Below are positions 1 through 9,070 of a stretch of 64,000 bases of DNA, piece after piece. Position 1 is the stretch's first letter. Each line of letters begins with the position of its first letter. A program made the translations under genes and the position numbers. Under the pieces are notes generated by a model, which saw only the letters and a list, made by a program, of their open reading frames with translations, did no database searches and was not told where the DNA came from. Source of the DNA: Candidatus Rifleibacterium amylolyticum (GTDB taxonomy: Bacteria; Muiribacteriota; Ozemobacteria; Ozemobacterales; Ozemobacteraceae). The stretch spans positions 62,001-126,000 of the forward strand of contig JAACJG010000006.1 in the NCBI GenBank assembly GCA_009917695.1. Direction: 5' to 3'.

Positions 1-3000
1 CCAGCAGCGAAGGAGAAGCGTTACTGATAGTCGAACCGCTTGCTACTGTGTTCGAAGCCAGCATGGTGACGGTAAAATTCTCACCGACAAACACTTCTGT
101 AGGAGAAATGGTCAGCGATGCAACGAGATTTCCAGGAAGCTGAACGCGAAAATACTGTATCGCCCTTTTCGCGCCACCAGCAGCGGTTCCGCCGTCTGAA
201 ATGAGCACAGTCCAGGTGGCAAGAGCCGCTCCGGCCGGGAGTGTATAAAGATGGTCGATATATCCATTTGCATCAGCAGCAAGCTCTGGCGAGATATTCA
301 ACCAACCGGTTGGAGTGGTGCCGGCCTGTGGAATTTCACTGCTGTATAACCTGATTCGATAAGGAGTAGATAAGGCATCGAAGCCGTAGCCTCTTATATA
401 AACTGTTTGCAGAACATTGAAATCAGATTGCAGAGGTGTGTAAGTCAAATTTCGCGACAACCAGATGCCCTGAGGCTGGATTGTCCAGGTGTCCTGGGGC
501 GGCCCACCAGTCAGATACCCTCCGCTCTCCGGCCAGTTTTTATCATACCAGAGCAGATTCGAAGTAAATGTGTCGAGCCCGGTCGGAGAATCCTGGTTTA
601 CCGATATATCATAAATGATAGTGACGGTTGTGCCGCCACCAGCAAGATCATAAGGAAATGCAGGTGATAAAACGCTCTGAGAGTATCCGCCAATGTCGAA
701 AGACAGGCTGGCGGCTTCGAGCACAGCTGTTGCCTGGCCGCTGTTGCGAATCACAACCTCTATCCTTAGATTATTCTGGTTGAGATAGACGACTGTCGGC
801 ACAGCCGTAATCGAATCAACAGATAAAGAAGGCTGGGTCTGAATCAAACATGTGTTGCTGAGAAATGCTGCACTGGTCAAAAAAGTACCATCACTGGCGT
901 CAAAACCATAAACTGTTGCCGAAGCCGAAAAGTTGCCCGGTGCCAGCGCGGTAAAATCGTATGTGGCCGTTGCCTGACCGTCACCATCAACATCGATGAC
1001 CGCCGGGGCTGGCCCGGCATCGAGACTTGCCAGTAAAGCAGTGTTCAGATCAAGCGGACTTGCATAACCACTCTCAAGCTTTGCGCCACCAGTATTAACG
1101 AAAGTCATCGAACCGACAAATGACTGTCCGACAGAAACCTGCGCCGGCAACTCGAACATACCGCTCAAAACCGCAGGAGAAGTTACTTCAAAAAGATTCT
1201 CGACGGCTATGATCGTATTGGTCGGGTTGGTAATGCGCACTTTATAGTCACCGTAGGGAGATGCCGGAGCAATATCGAACTGGTGATACATGGTTCCAGA
1301 GGCGTCTGCGGTCAGCGGCGGCGATACCAGCACAGTATTGTTCGAGGGATCCAGCCAGCGGAACACGTATTCTGCATAAGGATTAACATTTTCACCGCGC
1401 GCGTAAACTGTTATGTTTCCAACCGTGGGCCGGTTAAAGCTTGCTGATGGAAAAGCGTATGCCGGATCTTTGAAGGTGTTGAGCTTTTCAGCTCTAATCG
1501 TCCAGGTGGCTGGTATAAGCGCGCCGGTATCCCACTTCAGAGGGCCACCGGTATTTTCGTCTGAACCATATATGTTGGCATTAACAGAATCGGTGCAGGT
1601 TGCAGTAGTCGGCGAAATATCGATACCGTATCGGGCCGTAGTCTCCATGTAACCGGGAAGCGTGATCGAAAATGGCGTGATACTGTAACAGGCATCATAG
1701 GTTCCGGTCGCAAAATATGGCGGAACCAGCAGGTCTGAATACTCCCATATTGCCGTAGCTTCGCCCATATTTGAAACTCTTAAAAATACCGGGGTATTGG
1801 TCTGGCCACGATACACCGTATCTGAGGCGATAACCTCTTCGAGAACCAGAGAACCGGGATTCTGTATTGTCCAGGAATCAGTTACATCAGAGCTTGAATC
1901 ATCGGTGTTGAGCCCGGAAAATTTGTCGGTACCCGAAGCGGTGCCGCTGATGACAGCAACGAAGCCAGAATCGCTCGTCGCTGAAACTTTGACCGCAAAT
2001 ATTGCAGTGAATTCACTTAACGGCGCTATTTCAACAGAATCAGTTGCAACAGGCGGCGGTATCACCACCGAATCAATCAGCAGGCTCGTCAGAGAACCCG
2101 TTTGAGGTTCATAATCTCCCAGAGAGAAAGTCAGACTGGCACCCTGAAAATAATACGGCGTTTCACCAAGATTGGCGATCAACATATTGACCAGAATATC
2201 AGCCTGCCCTTTGTTAACAAAGGTTGGAATCGTCTCAACCTTAAGTATGCTCAGGTTCGCGCGGCTTCTTACCAGCCACTCATGTGGTGTCTGTGCATCT
2301 TTGTCTTCGAAGGTGTAAATACCTGAAGTGGCAGAAGCAAAAGCATCAACCGTGGCTGTTCCTGTCGGAGAGTCAATTGCGACATCGACCGTGAACGTTG
2401 CTGTGATTGTGCCTCCCGGAGATATTTCCAGAGGAGGAGTCAATGAGGTGACAAGATTCTGAGTATAGCTTCCGAGAGAGAAAGACAATGAAGCGACGTT
2501 AACCGTGGCTGTTGCCGTATAAAAGTTACGAATCGTGATTTCAACCGGAATTCCAGTCTGTCCCTGGGTCACGCCATCAGGAGTATCTGCTCTTACTTCT
2601 TCAATCGATATTCCGCCATGTACGAAGCGCACTTCGTTAAGTTGCGCAAGCGCTGCTGCATGATTAGTTCTTTCGAATCCGACACGATATTGAATATAGC
2701 GATCAGTGCTGTTTAAAGGTGTGTTTCCACTGGTTGTGACCGTTGTGGTCGCCACCCAACCTGTCCAGCCGCCCATTTCCGGCAGAGGCGTAGAGCCGCT
2801 TCTGGTTGAGATAACCAGCTGATTTCCGGCCGGAACGTTGCAGTCATATTCTATTCTCTGCCATATCGGGTTAGCAGCACGCGAGTCAAAAATCATGGAT
2901 TCTATATGTGCAACTTCAATCGGAGTTCCACTGACCGGAGTGCCGACAACGTAGCCTCTGAAAGCATCTGCACACTGGTAAAAAGCTGATGGAGTCTTGC

Positions 3001-6000
3001 CGATACCGACAATGAGAGGAGTATTGGTCATGTATCTTGTGCTGTCGTTATTAGACAAGCCTACTGTATCGACCGTATTTACCGGTTGGTCTGTGCCACC
3101 GGGACCGATTACTCCAAGTTTACTCAGATAGTCGTAACGCATGGCAATATCACTCGAGCTGTATAAAACAGCCTGAAAGATATAAATATCATCATTCGAA
3201 GTATAACGATTGGTTCGCCAGGTAAAAGCTATTCTCGCAGGTCCTGCAAGATCATCTCTGAACACTCCGGGGTTTTGCGGATAGTTGGCATTGTTGTATT
3301 TCAGGTCGATCCAGAGCGGTGCGATAAGCTGGCCCCATCTGGTACCAATGAATTCCGCCCATGAGTTTGAGTAATCGCCATAGTTCGTTGAAGTTCTGTA
3401 CAAAAGGCCATTGGTATTCACGCGCCAGTTGTTTTGATAATCAATACCATAAAAGTAGAAGGACCAGGGAAGATTAAAGGCATCGCTTCTGGCATCATCC
3501 CTGTAATAGGTGTAGTTTGTGTTGCGTTCAAAGTGAACATTGGCGGTATAGCCGTAGTTAAAAGCCAGTGGCGTAACTTCAATACCCGGGTCAAAATCTT
3601 TTCTTGAATAATATGGTGTCCATTGGGTGCTGCAGTTGGCCGTTGCTGCGTTGGTGAACCCATAGTTGCCGGGATTGGTCGCCGAACCGTTATCCCAATA
3701 GATATAATAGGTCTTCGTCTCACCACGCAACATGTTTACCAGAAAAGCTATATCCATAGTGGTTGTTGTCGTAGCAAGCACAAATCTGCCAATCTCGTTG
3801 CCACAATCATCTGCGACTCTTATGGCATTTGCGACTACGTTGGCAAGCCCGGCCAGTTGAATGCGGCATGGCGCATTGAAACGTTCGGTAACATCCGGCT
3901 CGGTTATGGTAACGGTCACATATCGAGCCCAGGTTCGGCCGCCACTGTTCGAAAACAGTTTTGGCCGAATCGAGTTGGCATCTGTCGTCGTGTCTATCAT
4001 ACGCAGAACTCTGGCATTATGAAAATAGCTCTGCGAAGCGGTATCTGTTAATACTGCGTCCCGTCGCGCAACAAAGCCATCAGAAGCACCTATCGCATCG
4101 ACGTTGCCAAAGTTGTTGATACCTCGCACCGACGCGAAATATCTCGTCCCACTCGCAAGTGAGATGCCGGTCACAGACGCACTTTTTGCGTGTCCGACAC
4201 TGGTCCAGTCGTATATGTTGTTGCCGAACTTGCTGGTGCCGACTGCAACTTCGTAACGAATGACCGACGCATTTGGATGATCCCAGTTCAACTCTGCTCT
4301 GTTTTCAAAGAACGAATGTTCTACGTCGAACTGCAAGCCATCTCGAACAGTAATACCGGTAACAATGGTCGTTATGGCACCATCGCTGGACACCGGATCC
4401 AGGGGAACACCGCCGGTATCGACAATTCTCACCGTAACATAATACATGGTGCCACCAACCAGAGGCAGCCCCGAAAATGAATGACCTGTCGAAGTGCCCA
4501 CGTTTGTCCAGCCGACGATGTTTGTTCCACCTGGAGTAGTACCTACCGCCGCTTCGTAACGCAAAAAAGGTATAGATACTGCATCCCAGTTCCCTTGAAT
4601 GGTGTCTGGCAAAATAGAATTATCTATATCTTCCGCTGTACCATCCCGAACTTCAAACTGAACATAAGAAAACCCGTCACTTGAATAAGCTGGCAACGCA
4701 CCTGCCACAGCATGAACTATTCTTACCGAAGCATAATAAGTCTGCCCATCTGTGAGAGTGAATCCAGAAAGATTTCCACTGGTGATCGCTCCCATGTCGG
4801 TCCAGCCAACGATGTTGGTTGCGCCTGGAGTAGTGCCCAGGGCCGCTTCATAGCGCAAGACCGCCAGTCCTGTCGCATCATCCCAGTTTATATCGATAGA
4901 ATTCTGCGAAAACGAATAGTCTATATCAGAACCGGCTACCGGTCCATCTCTGACAGTGAGAGTAGTATTGACAATAGGCACAAAACCATCGCTCGAAAAT
5001 ACGGCGATTTCGGCCAGCGACGGGTCGAAGGCCTTAACACTACAGTAATAAGAAGCACCACTGCTCAGACTCAAACCAGTGAAACTGTAACTGGTTGATG
5101 TGTTAACATTAGTCCAGCCAACGACATCTGAAGCGCCAGCACTGGTTCCGAGTGCGACTGAATAGCTCGAAACAGGAATGCCAAGAACGTCCCAGTTCAT
5201 GTCGACATCGTTTAAAGACCCGGTAAAATCGACGTCGACACCACTGCCGTCACGTATGTCCATTTTCAAATAAACAAAGCCATCACTGGCCGAATAGTTC
5301 AAAGTTCCCCGGTCGGTCACCATTCTGACAGAAGTGTAATAGGTATTGCCGCTGGTCAACGAAACTCCGGTGAAGGTGTGGCCTGTTGCAGCAGCAGCAA
5401 GATTAACCCAGCCGGAAACATCACTGCCACCTGGCGTGGAGCCAAGTGCGACCTGATATCCGGTTCTGGTGAATCCGGTAACTGCGACATGCGCCCAGTT
5501 CATATCGATATCGGTCACAGTAATTATTGTATCAACATCGAGTCCGCTTCCATCATTGACCGTCTGGCGCACTATCGGCCATTCGACCGAATATGGCGAT
5601 TCGACGTCACCACCATCGAAGTCGGTAACCGCATAATAAACGACGCTGCCTGCCGGTGGTATGTGCGAAAAACTGTTGGTAGTGACCAATGAAGAATTGG
5701 GGTAAGAGCCAGAGGTAGTTCCCCAGTATATTCTATAAGGATTGGTTCCTCGCAGGTTGACATCGCTTGCGGGCGTAGTACTTACATTCCAGGAAAGTTC
5801 GTTCGAGGTGCCGTTAATGCCACCCGTCAGACCGGTCGGACTGAAATCAACCCGCAGATTATCGACGTATGATTCGCAGGTTGAGCCATTATCAGATCTG
5901 TAAAGCCAGTAAACTCGGTAAAGATAGGATGTTGAAGGATTCAGGACAGCAGAAATATCATAGGTGTTACTGGTCCATGCCGGGTGATTGGCGCCGAGAT

Positions 6001-6442
6001 CTATAAATGGATCACTTGCTATGGCTTCATTGGGGTAATCCGCTGGAACGTAATATCTAACAGAAAGATATACCCAGTGTCTGTCATCGATGGCAGTATC
6101 TATGTGATCAAAGCGAAGTCTGACGTTAATCGGCACGGCAGGAGTATCAAAACTCTGTGAAAGCACTGCGTTAGCATCCCGATTATTGGCGGTCCCAAGG
6201 AGTCGGACCTGGTAGCTGCCTCCAGAGTATCCACTCTGATCCCAGTTCGTCATATTCACATCTATAGCAGAGGGCGGAGCCGGAGGATTGTAGGTATTTT
6301 CTCTTCTGGAGCGCTGCCAGCCAGATGAATCTGTTGTGAAATGTGAATTGGTCAACTGATTGAGAGCTTCTGAGCTGTTGGCGATAAGCAGTAAACAGAT
6401 CAACAATACTACAGATCTGATAAAATCAAATTTTCGGCGCAT
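1..6442 (-). CDS. Giant secreted FN3/CARDB-like repeat protein, C-terminus outside window
   Basis: Open on the minus strand from an ATG at 6442 to the left edge (about 2,147 codons, no stop met on reading the frame through). A GGGAG ribosome site lies nine bases before the ATG. The N-terminus MRRKFDFIRSVVLLICLLL...SSEA is a signal peptide. A carbohydrate-binding-like segment follows, then five fibronectin-III-like repeats of about 100 residues (roughly 4060-5560), each containing a YEVALGTTPG..IVGW-like core and a YY.SVR strand. Next comes a DUF2341-like region ending in TYYIYWDNG (about 3670-4000), then an aromatic-rich module (YYRDDARSDAFNLPW), and then at least three CARDB/NEW3-like repeats (V.IRN.G.ATA...A.LSFSLG). 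It follows the 187-residue gene by 22 bases. Family knowledge suggests an extracellular adhesin or matrix protein; substrate unknown. No catalytic motif was recognised. Confidence 0.85.
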   Translation of the reverse strand, partial: MRRKFDFIRSVVLLICLLLIANSSEALNQLTNSHFTTDSSGWQRSRRENTYNPPAPPSAIDVNMTNWDQSGYSGGSYQVRLLGTANNRDANAVLSQSFDTPAVPINVRLRFDHIDTAIDDRHWVYLSVRYYVPADYPNEAIASDPFIDLGANHPAWTSNTYDISAVLNPSTSYLYRVYWLYRSDNGSTCESYVDNLRVDFSPTGLTGGINGTSNELSWNVSTTPASDVNLRGTNPYRIYWGTTSGSYPNSSLVTTNSFSHIPPAGSVVYYAVTDFDGGDVESPYSVEWPIVRQTVNDGSGLDVDTIITVTDIDMNWAHVAVTGFTRTGYQVALGSTPGGSDVSGWVNLAAAATGHTFTGVSLTSGNTYYTSVRMVTDRGTLNYSASDGFVYLKMDIRDGSGVDVDFTGSLNDVDMNWDVLGIPVSSYSVALGTSAGASDVVGWTNVNTSTSYSFTGLSLSSGASYYCSVKAFDPSLAEIAVFSSDGFVPIVNTTLTVRDGPVAGSDIDYSFSQNSIDINWDDATGLAVLRYEAALGTTPGATNIVGWTDMGAITSGNLSGFTLTDGQTYYASVRIVHAVAGALPAYSSDGFSYVQFEVRDGTAEDIDNSILPDTIQGNWDAVSIPFLRYEAAVGTTPGGTNIVGWTNVGTSTGHSFSGLPLVGGTMYYVTVRIVDTGGVPLDPVSSDGAITTIVTGITVRDGLQFDVEHSFFENRAELNWDHPNASVIRYEVAVGTSKFGNNIYDWTSVGHAKSASVTGISLASGTRYFASVRGINNFGNVDAIGASDGFVARRDAVLTDTASQSYFHNARVLRMIDTTTDANSIRPKLFSNSGGRTWARYVTVTITEPDVTERFNAPCRIQLAGLANVVANAIRVADDCGNEIGRFVLATTTTTMDIAFLVNMLRGETKTYYIYWDNGSATNPGNYGFTNAATANCSTQWTPYYSRKDFDPGIEVTPLAFNYGYTANVHFERNTNYTYYRDDARSDAFNLPWSFYFYGIDYQNNWRVNTNGLLYRTSTNYGDYSNSWAEFIGTRWGQLIAPLWIDLKYNNANYPQNPGVFRDDLAGPARIAFTWRTNRYTSNDDIYIFQAVLYSSSDIAMRYDYLSKLGVIGPGGTDQPVNTVDTVGLSNNDSTRYMTNTPLIVGIGKTPSAFYQCADAFRGYVVGTPVSGTPIEVAHIESMIFDSRAANPIWQRIEYDCNVPAGNQLVISTRSGSTPLPEMGGWTGWVATTTVTTSGNTPLNSTDRYIQYRVGFERTNHAAALAQLNEVRFVHGGISIEEVRADTPDGVTQGQTGIPVEITIRNFYTATATVNVASLSFSLGSYTQNLVTSLTPPLEISPGGTITATFTVDVAIDSPTGTATVDAFASATSGIYTFEDKDAQTPHEWLVRSRANLSILKVETIPTFVNKGQADILVNMLIANLGETPYYFQGASLTFSLGDYEPQTGSLTSLLIDSVVIPPPVATDSVEIAPLSEFTAIFAVKVSATSDSGFVAVISGTASGTDKFSGLNTDDSSSDVTDSWTIQNPGSLVLEEVIASDTVYRGQTNTPVFLRVSNMGEATAIWEYSDLLVPPYFATGTYDACYSITPFSITLPGYMETTARYGIDISPTTATCTDSVNANIYGSDENTGGPLKWDTGALIPATWTIRAEKLNTFKDPAYAFPSASFNRPTVGNITVYARGENVNPYAEYVFRWLDPSNNTVLVSPPLTADASGTMYHQFDIAPASPYGDYKVRITNPTNTIIAVENLFEVTSPAVLSGMFELPAQVSVGQSFVGSMTFVNTGGAKLESGYASPLDLNTALLASLDAGPAPAVIDVDGDGQATATYDFTALAPGNFSASATVYGFDASDGTFLTSAAFLSNTCLIQTQPSLSVDSITAVPTVVYLNQNNLRIEVVIRNSGQATAVLEAASLSFDIGGYSQSVLSPAFPYDLAGGGTTVTIIYDISVNQDSPTGLDTFTSNLLWYDKNWPESGGYLTGGPPQDTWTIQPQGIWLSRNLTYTPLQSDFNVLQTVYIRGYGFDALSTPYRIRLYSSEIPQAGTTPTGWLNISPELAADANGYIDHLYTLPAGAALATWTVLISDGGTAAGGAKRAIQYFRVQLPGNLVASLTISPTEVFVGENFTVTMLASNTVASGSTISNASPSLL

Positions 6443-6464
6443 GGCGGTTTCTCCCGAAAAACAG

Positions 6465-7028
6465 TCAGATATTACGCAGGTCGCAGTACAGGCGATATGC
6501 CTGCCAGGCAAAAGCAAGTATAAGAAACGTCAGAAGCAGATATTTAACAATCTTGAACAGATCCGTCGAATCTGAGCTGAGTACACTGCGATGGCGAGTC
6601 ATTTCGGCTGAATCCGAATTCGCTTCTGCCAGTTCGAGATACAGCCTGCGAACCTCTGCATTGGCTGGATCACTCTCGAGTTTCTTCTCGAGCAGAAGTT
6701 TTGCCTCGCTATAAGGCATACTGGCGATTCTGGTCAGAAGTTCGTCCTGGGGAGGTGGAAGGTAGTCGACCTGCCTGGGCGGAGGTTGATCAAGCCAGGC
6801 CGGCCTTGGCAAAGTCGGGCGATATGCGCGCGCCTGAATCCAGAAAAGCTCAGCGCTGTTCATATCACCCATGTCACGTGCCCGCATGGCGTGAATCATC
6901 AGTTCGGTAACCTGAATATCGATTCCCGAACGATTTTGCGCAACACCGATCTGCATTCTTGCCATTGAAGGTGCACCAGAAAATGCAACTATAGCGAAAA
7001 GCAGAACCAGAACCAACCGTCTATCCAT
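6465..7028 (-). CDS. Secreted, C-terminally membrane-anchored hypothetical protein
   Basis: 187 residues beginning MDRRLVLVLLFAIVAFSGAPSMA, a clear signal peptide. The mature part carries an alpha-helical, TPR-like stretch (ELMIHAMRARDMGDMNSAELFWIQA, then LLLEKKLESDPANAEVRRLYLELAEANS) separated by a proline-rich linker. A hydrophobic helix near the end (IVKYLLLTFLILAFAWQAY) is followed by a short charged tail. I do not recognise a family. It is immediately upstream of the giant repeat protein with a 22-base spacer, so the two are probably co-transcribed and this protein may help export or anchor its neighbour; that is inference. A TATAAT -10 box lies about 90 bases upstream. Confidence 0.75.
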   Translation of the reverse strand: MDRRLVLVLLFAIVAFSGAPSMARMQIGVAQNRSGIDIQVTELMIHAMRARDMGDMNSAELFWIQARAYRPTLPRPAWLDQPPPRQVDYLPPPQDELLTRIASMPYSEAKLLLEKKLESDPANAEVRRLYLELAEANSDSAEMTRHRSVLSSDSTDLFKIVKYLLLTFLILAFAWQAYRLYCDLRNI

Positions 7029-7116
7029 ATTTGTGTCTCTTTAATGTTGTTTTAACGAGAAGCTGCAACTGTTTGAAAGAACGAGAGAACACAACGCTTC
7101 ATATATCTCTATTTAG

Positions 7117-7122
7117 ATTATA
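7117..7122 (-). promoter_or_regulatory. Candidate -10 box for the 187-residue gene and giant protein
   Basis: On the minus strand this reads TATAAT, about 90 bases before the ATG at 7028 and just after the acl terminator. No convincing -35 hexamer was found at 16-18 bases, so the call rests on the -10 match and its position. Confidence 0.35.
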
Positions 7123-7146
7123 CACAGTAAAAGAGAAAAATGCAGC

Positions 7147-7183
7147 AAAAAAACTGCCTCAAAAATCGTTGAGGCAGTTTTTT
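7147..7183 (-). terminator. Rho-independent terminator of aclBA
   Basis: The inverted repeat ACTGCCTCAA / TTGAGGCAGT has a six-base loop and is flanked by runs of A and T, so it has a U-tract in either direction. It lies about 20 bases after the aclA stop codon and isolates the acl operon from the gene ending at 6465. Confidence 0.9.
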
Positions 7184-7205
7184 AGCGTATGCGGCTGATT
7201 ACAGA

Positions 7206-9047
7206 TTACTTTCCTGACGGCAGATCGTAAAGAATGTCATCCCATGGATGGCGATAGAGACCGGCTTTCTGGCGGTTTTGATCCATATAATGGCCTATCA
7301 TGCCGATTGTACGCCCGAGCAGAAACAATCCGTTGAGCCCGCCGCTGTCGACGACCGACTGAATTCTTTCTTCATCCCAGCCGAGGCCGTACATCATATC
7401 GACCGACAACACGCCGATCGCGCCATCGACGTTGAGAATGAGCGTATCTTTCTTGGCAGTGGTGAGCTGTTCGACTTCGAGAGCGTAATCGAGCAGACGG
7501 GTCTTCGGAAAACTCTTGCGCGCATATTCTTTGAGCAGTACAACACGCATGTCAGGATTTTTAAGGCTTTTGATGCGGTGACCGATACCCTGAATCTTGA
7601 TATTCTTCTTCTTCATGACCGATATGAACTGCTGCGGAGTCTGACCTTCATCGACAGCGGCCTTGAACATCAGTGCCGCACCGGCAACGGCACCACCGAA
7701 ACGCGGCCCTATAGTCAGAATGCCCGAAGCGACGGCGCTCATCAGATCGCGACCGGCACGCGCCGTAACGATAGTATTGTGTGCGCCTGAAACAGCGGGG
7801 CCATGGTCGGCGCAAAGCTTGAGCACCATTTCCATAAAGTCGGCAGCCCAGCGTGGCAGGCGTTCCTTGAACCAGAGCAGACCAATGGTTTCGCCAACCG
7901 AATAGCCTTCACCGATAATTGTGCTGATCTTGTGCCCGGCATAGAGCAGTTCGTCTTTCGAGTCATCGGAAATAGTGCAGGTGAAGTTGGTCGGCTTGCG
8001 CACCAGATTGCGCGCGACCGCTTCCGCGTAATCCATCGGAATTACTGGCGGCTCGACGTCGGCGGCCGGCTTGATAACGCCCTTCTTAACAAGCTTCTGA
8101 TAAGTTTCCTTTATCGCCTTGTCGTAGTCATCGAAAGACTGCGGCACAACAACGCCGGCTTCTTTAAGAGCGGCATTCTTGGCTTCGGCGGTTTCTCGGG
8201 TGGCATCGGCCTTGGCGCCGGCATGACCGAACTGAATGCCTTTGGGCATGTATTTGATCGAAGTGCCGGTAACCCACATGACCAGTGGCTTGGTAATCTT
8301 TTTGCTCTTAACCGCTTCGACGATGCTCCACTCTTCTTCACCGCCGACTTCGCCAAGACAGACCAGCATCTTGATGGCCGGGTTGGCTTCGAAGCGCAGC
8401 AGGTGTTCGAGCAGGGTCGAGCCGGCATAGGCATCGCCACCGATTGCCACACCTTCATACAGGCCGTCAGTGTTGAGGGCTACAATGTTGTAAGCTTCGT
8501 TCGACATCCCGCCAGACTTGCTGACGAAGCCGACTGAACCCGGGCGATGCAGTTTCGACTCGATGATGCTTTCGATGGTTCCGCCGGTGTTGGCGACCTT
8601 GAAAGCACCGGCAGTGATGCCGCCGACAGTGGCCGGCCCGATGATGACCTTGCCACGCTGCTGCGAAACCGCGCGCATGTGACGGGCCTGACGTTCGGGT
8701 ATGCCCTCAGCGATTACGACCAGAGTCCTGATCTGGTCGAAGGCCATGGCTTCAAGAGTGGTATCGTAAGCGCTGCGAAATGATGCGAAGTTGATGAAGA
8801 CATCTATGTCGGGATTGGCCATCAGCGCCGATTTTATATCGCCATAGACTGGAATGAAAATCTCTTTTTTGCCCCAGAACATTTTTTCTGAGCCATTTTT
8901 GCCCGGGTCGATCATCGCGCCGACCGAAGGGGTATCGCGGCGGCAGCAGTAGTCAAAATCGAGCATGCGCTGCACGGCTTTCGTCTGCAGGCCATAAATC
9001 AGCGCCCTGGTGTTTCTATCAAACAGAAGATAATCTGGACGACTCAT
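7206..9047 (-). CDS. aclA: ATP-citrate lyase, alpha (citryl-CoA lyase) subunit
   Basis: 613 residues, the usual length of the large subunit of two-subunit bacterial ATP-citrate lyase. Together with AclB it cleaves citrate with ATP and CoA to acetyl-CoA, oxaloacetate, ADP and phosphate in the cytoplasm. The N-terminal part is succinyl-CoA-synthetase-alpha-like (Rossmann and CoA-binding). The phospho-histidine loop is visible as QFGHAGAKAD near residue 275. The C-terminal part (about 350-613) is a citrate-synthase-like lyase domain with GIGHRIKSLKNPDMRV near residue 485. The ATG is preceded by AAGGAAGG and lies 23 bases after aclB, so the pair is one operon. A complete reductive TCA cycle would need further enzymes that are not in this window; the lyase could also serve acetyl-CoA supply. 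Confidence 0.95.
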   Translation of the reverse strand: MSRPDYLLFDRNTRALIYGLQTKAVQRMLDFDYCCRRDTPSVGAMIDPGKNGSEKMFWGKKEIFIPVYGDIKSALMANPDIDVFINFASFRSAYDTTLEAMAFDQIRTLVVIAEGIPERQARHMRAVSQQRGKVIIGPATVGGITAGAFKVANTGGTIESIIESKLHRPGSVGFVSKSGGMSNEAYNIVALNTDGLYEGVAIGGDAYAGSTLLEHLLRFEANPAIKMLVCLGEVGGEEEWSIVEAVKSKKITKPLVMWVTGTSIKYMPKGIQFGHAGAKADATRETAEAKNAALKEAGVVVPQSFDDYDKAIKETYQKLVKKGVIKPAADVEPPVIPMDYAEAVARNLVRKPTNFTCTISDDSKDELLYAGHKISTIIGEGYSVGETIGLLWFKERLPRWAADFMEMVLKLCADHGPAVSGAHNTIVTARAGRDLMSAVASGILTIGPRFGGAVAGAALMFKAAVDEGQTPQQFISVMKKKNIKIQGIGHRIKSLKNPDMRVVLLKEYARKSFPKTRLLDYALEVEQLTTAKKDTLILNVDGAIGVLSVDMMYGLGWDEERIQSVVDSGGLNGLFLLGRTIGMIGHYMDQNRQKAGLYRHPWDDILYDLPSGK

Positions 9048-9070
9048 TGTGTGGTTCCTTCCTTGTGCTC

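Noticed and set aside
7803-8537. 244-residue ORF on the plus strand
   Set aside because: Antisense to aclA, which is a clear full-length family member.
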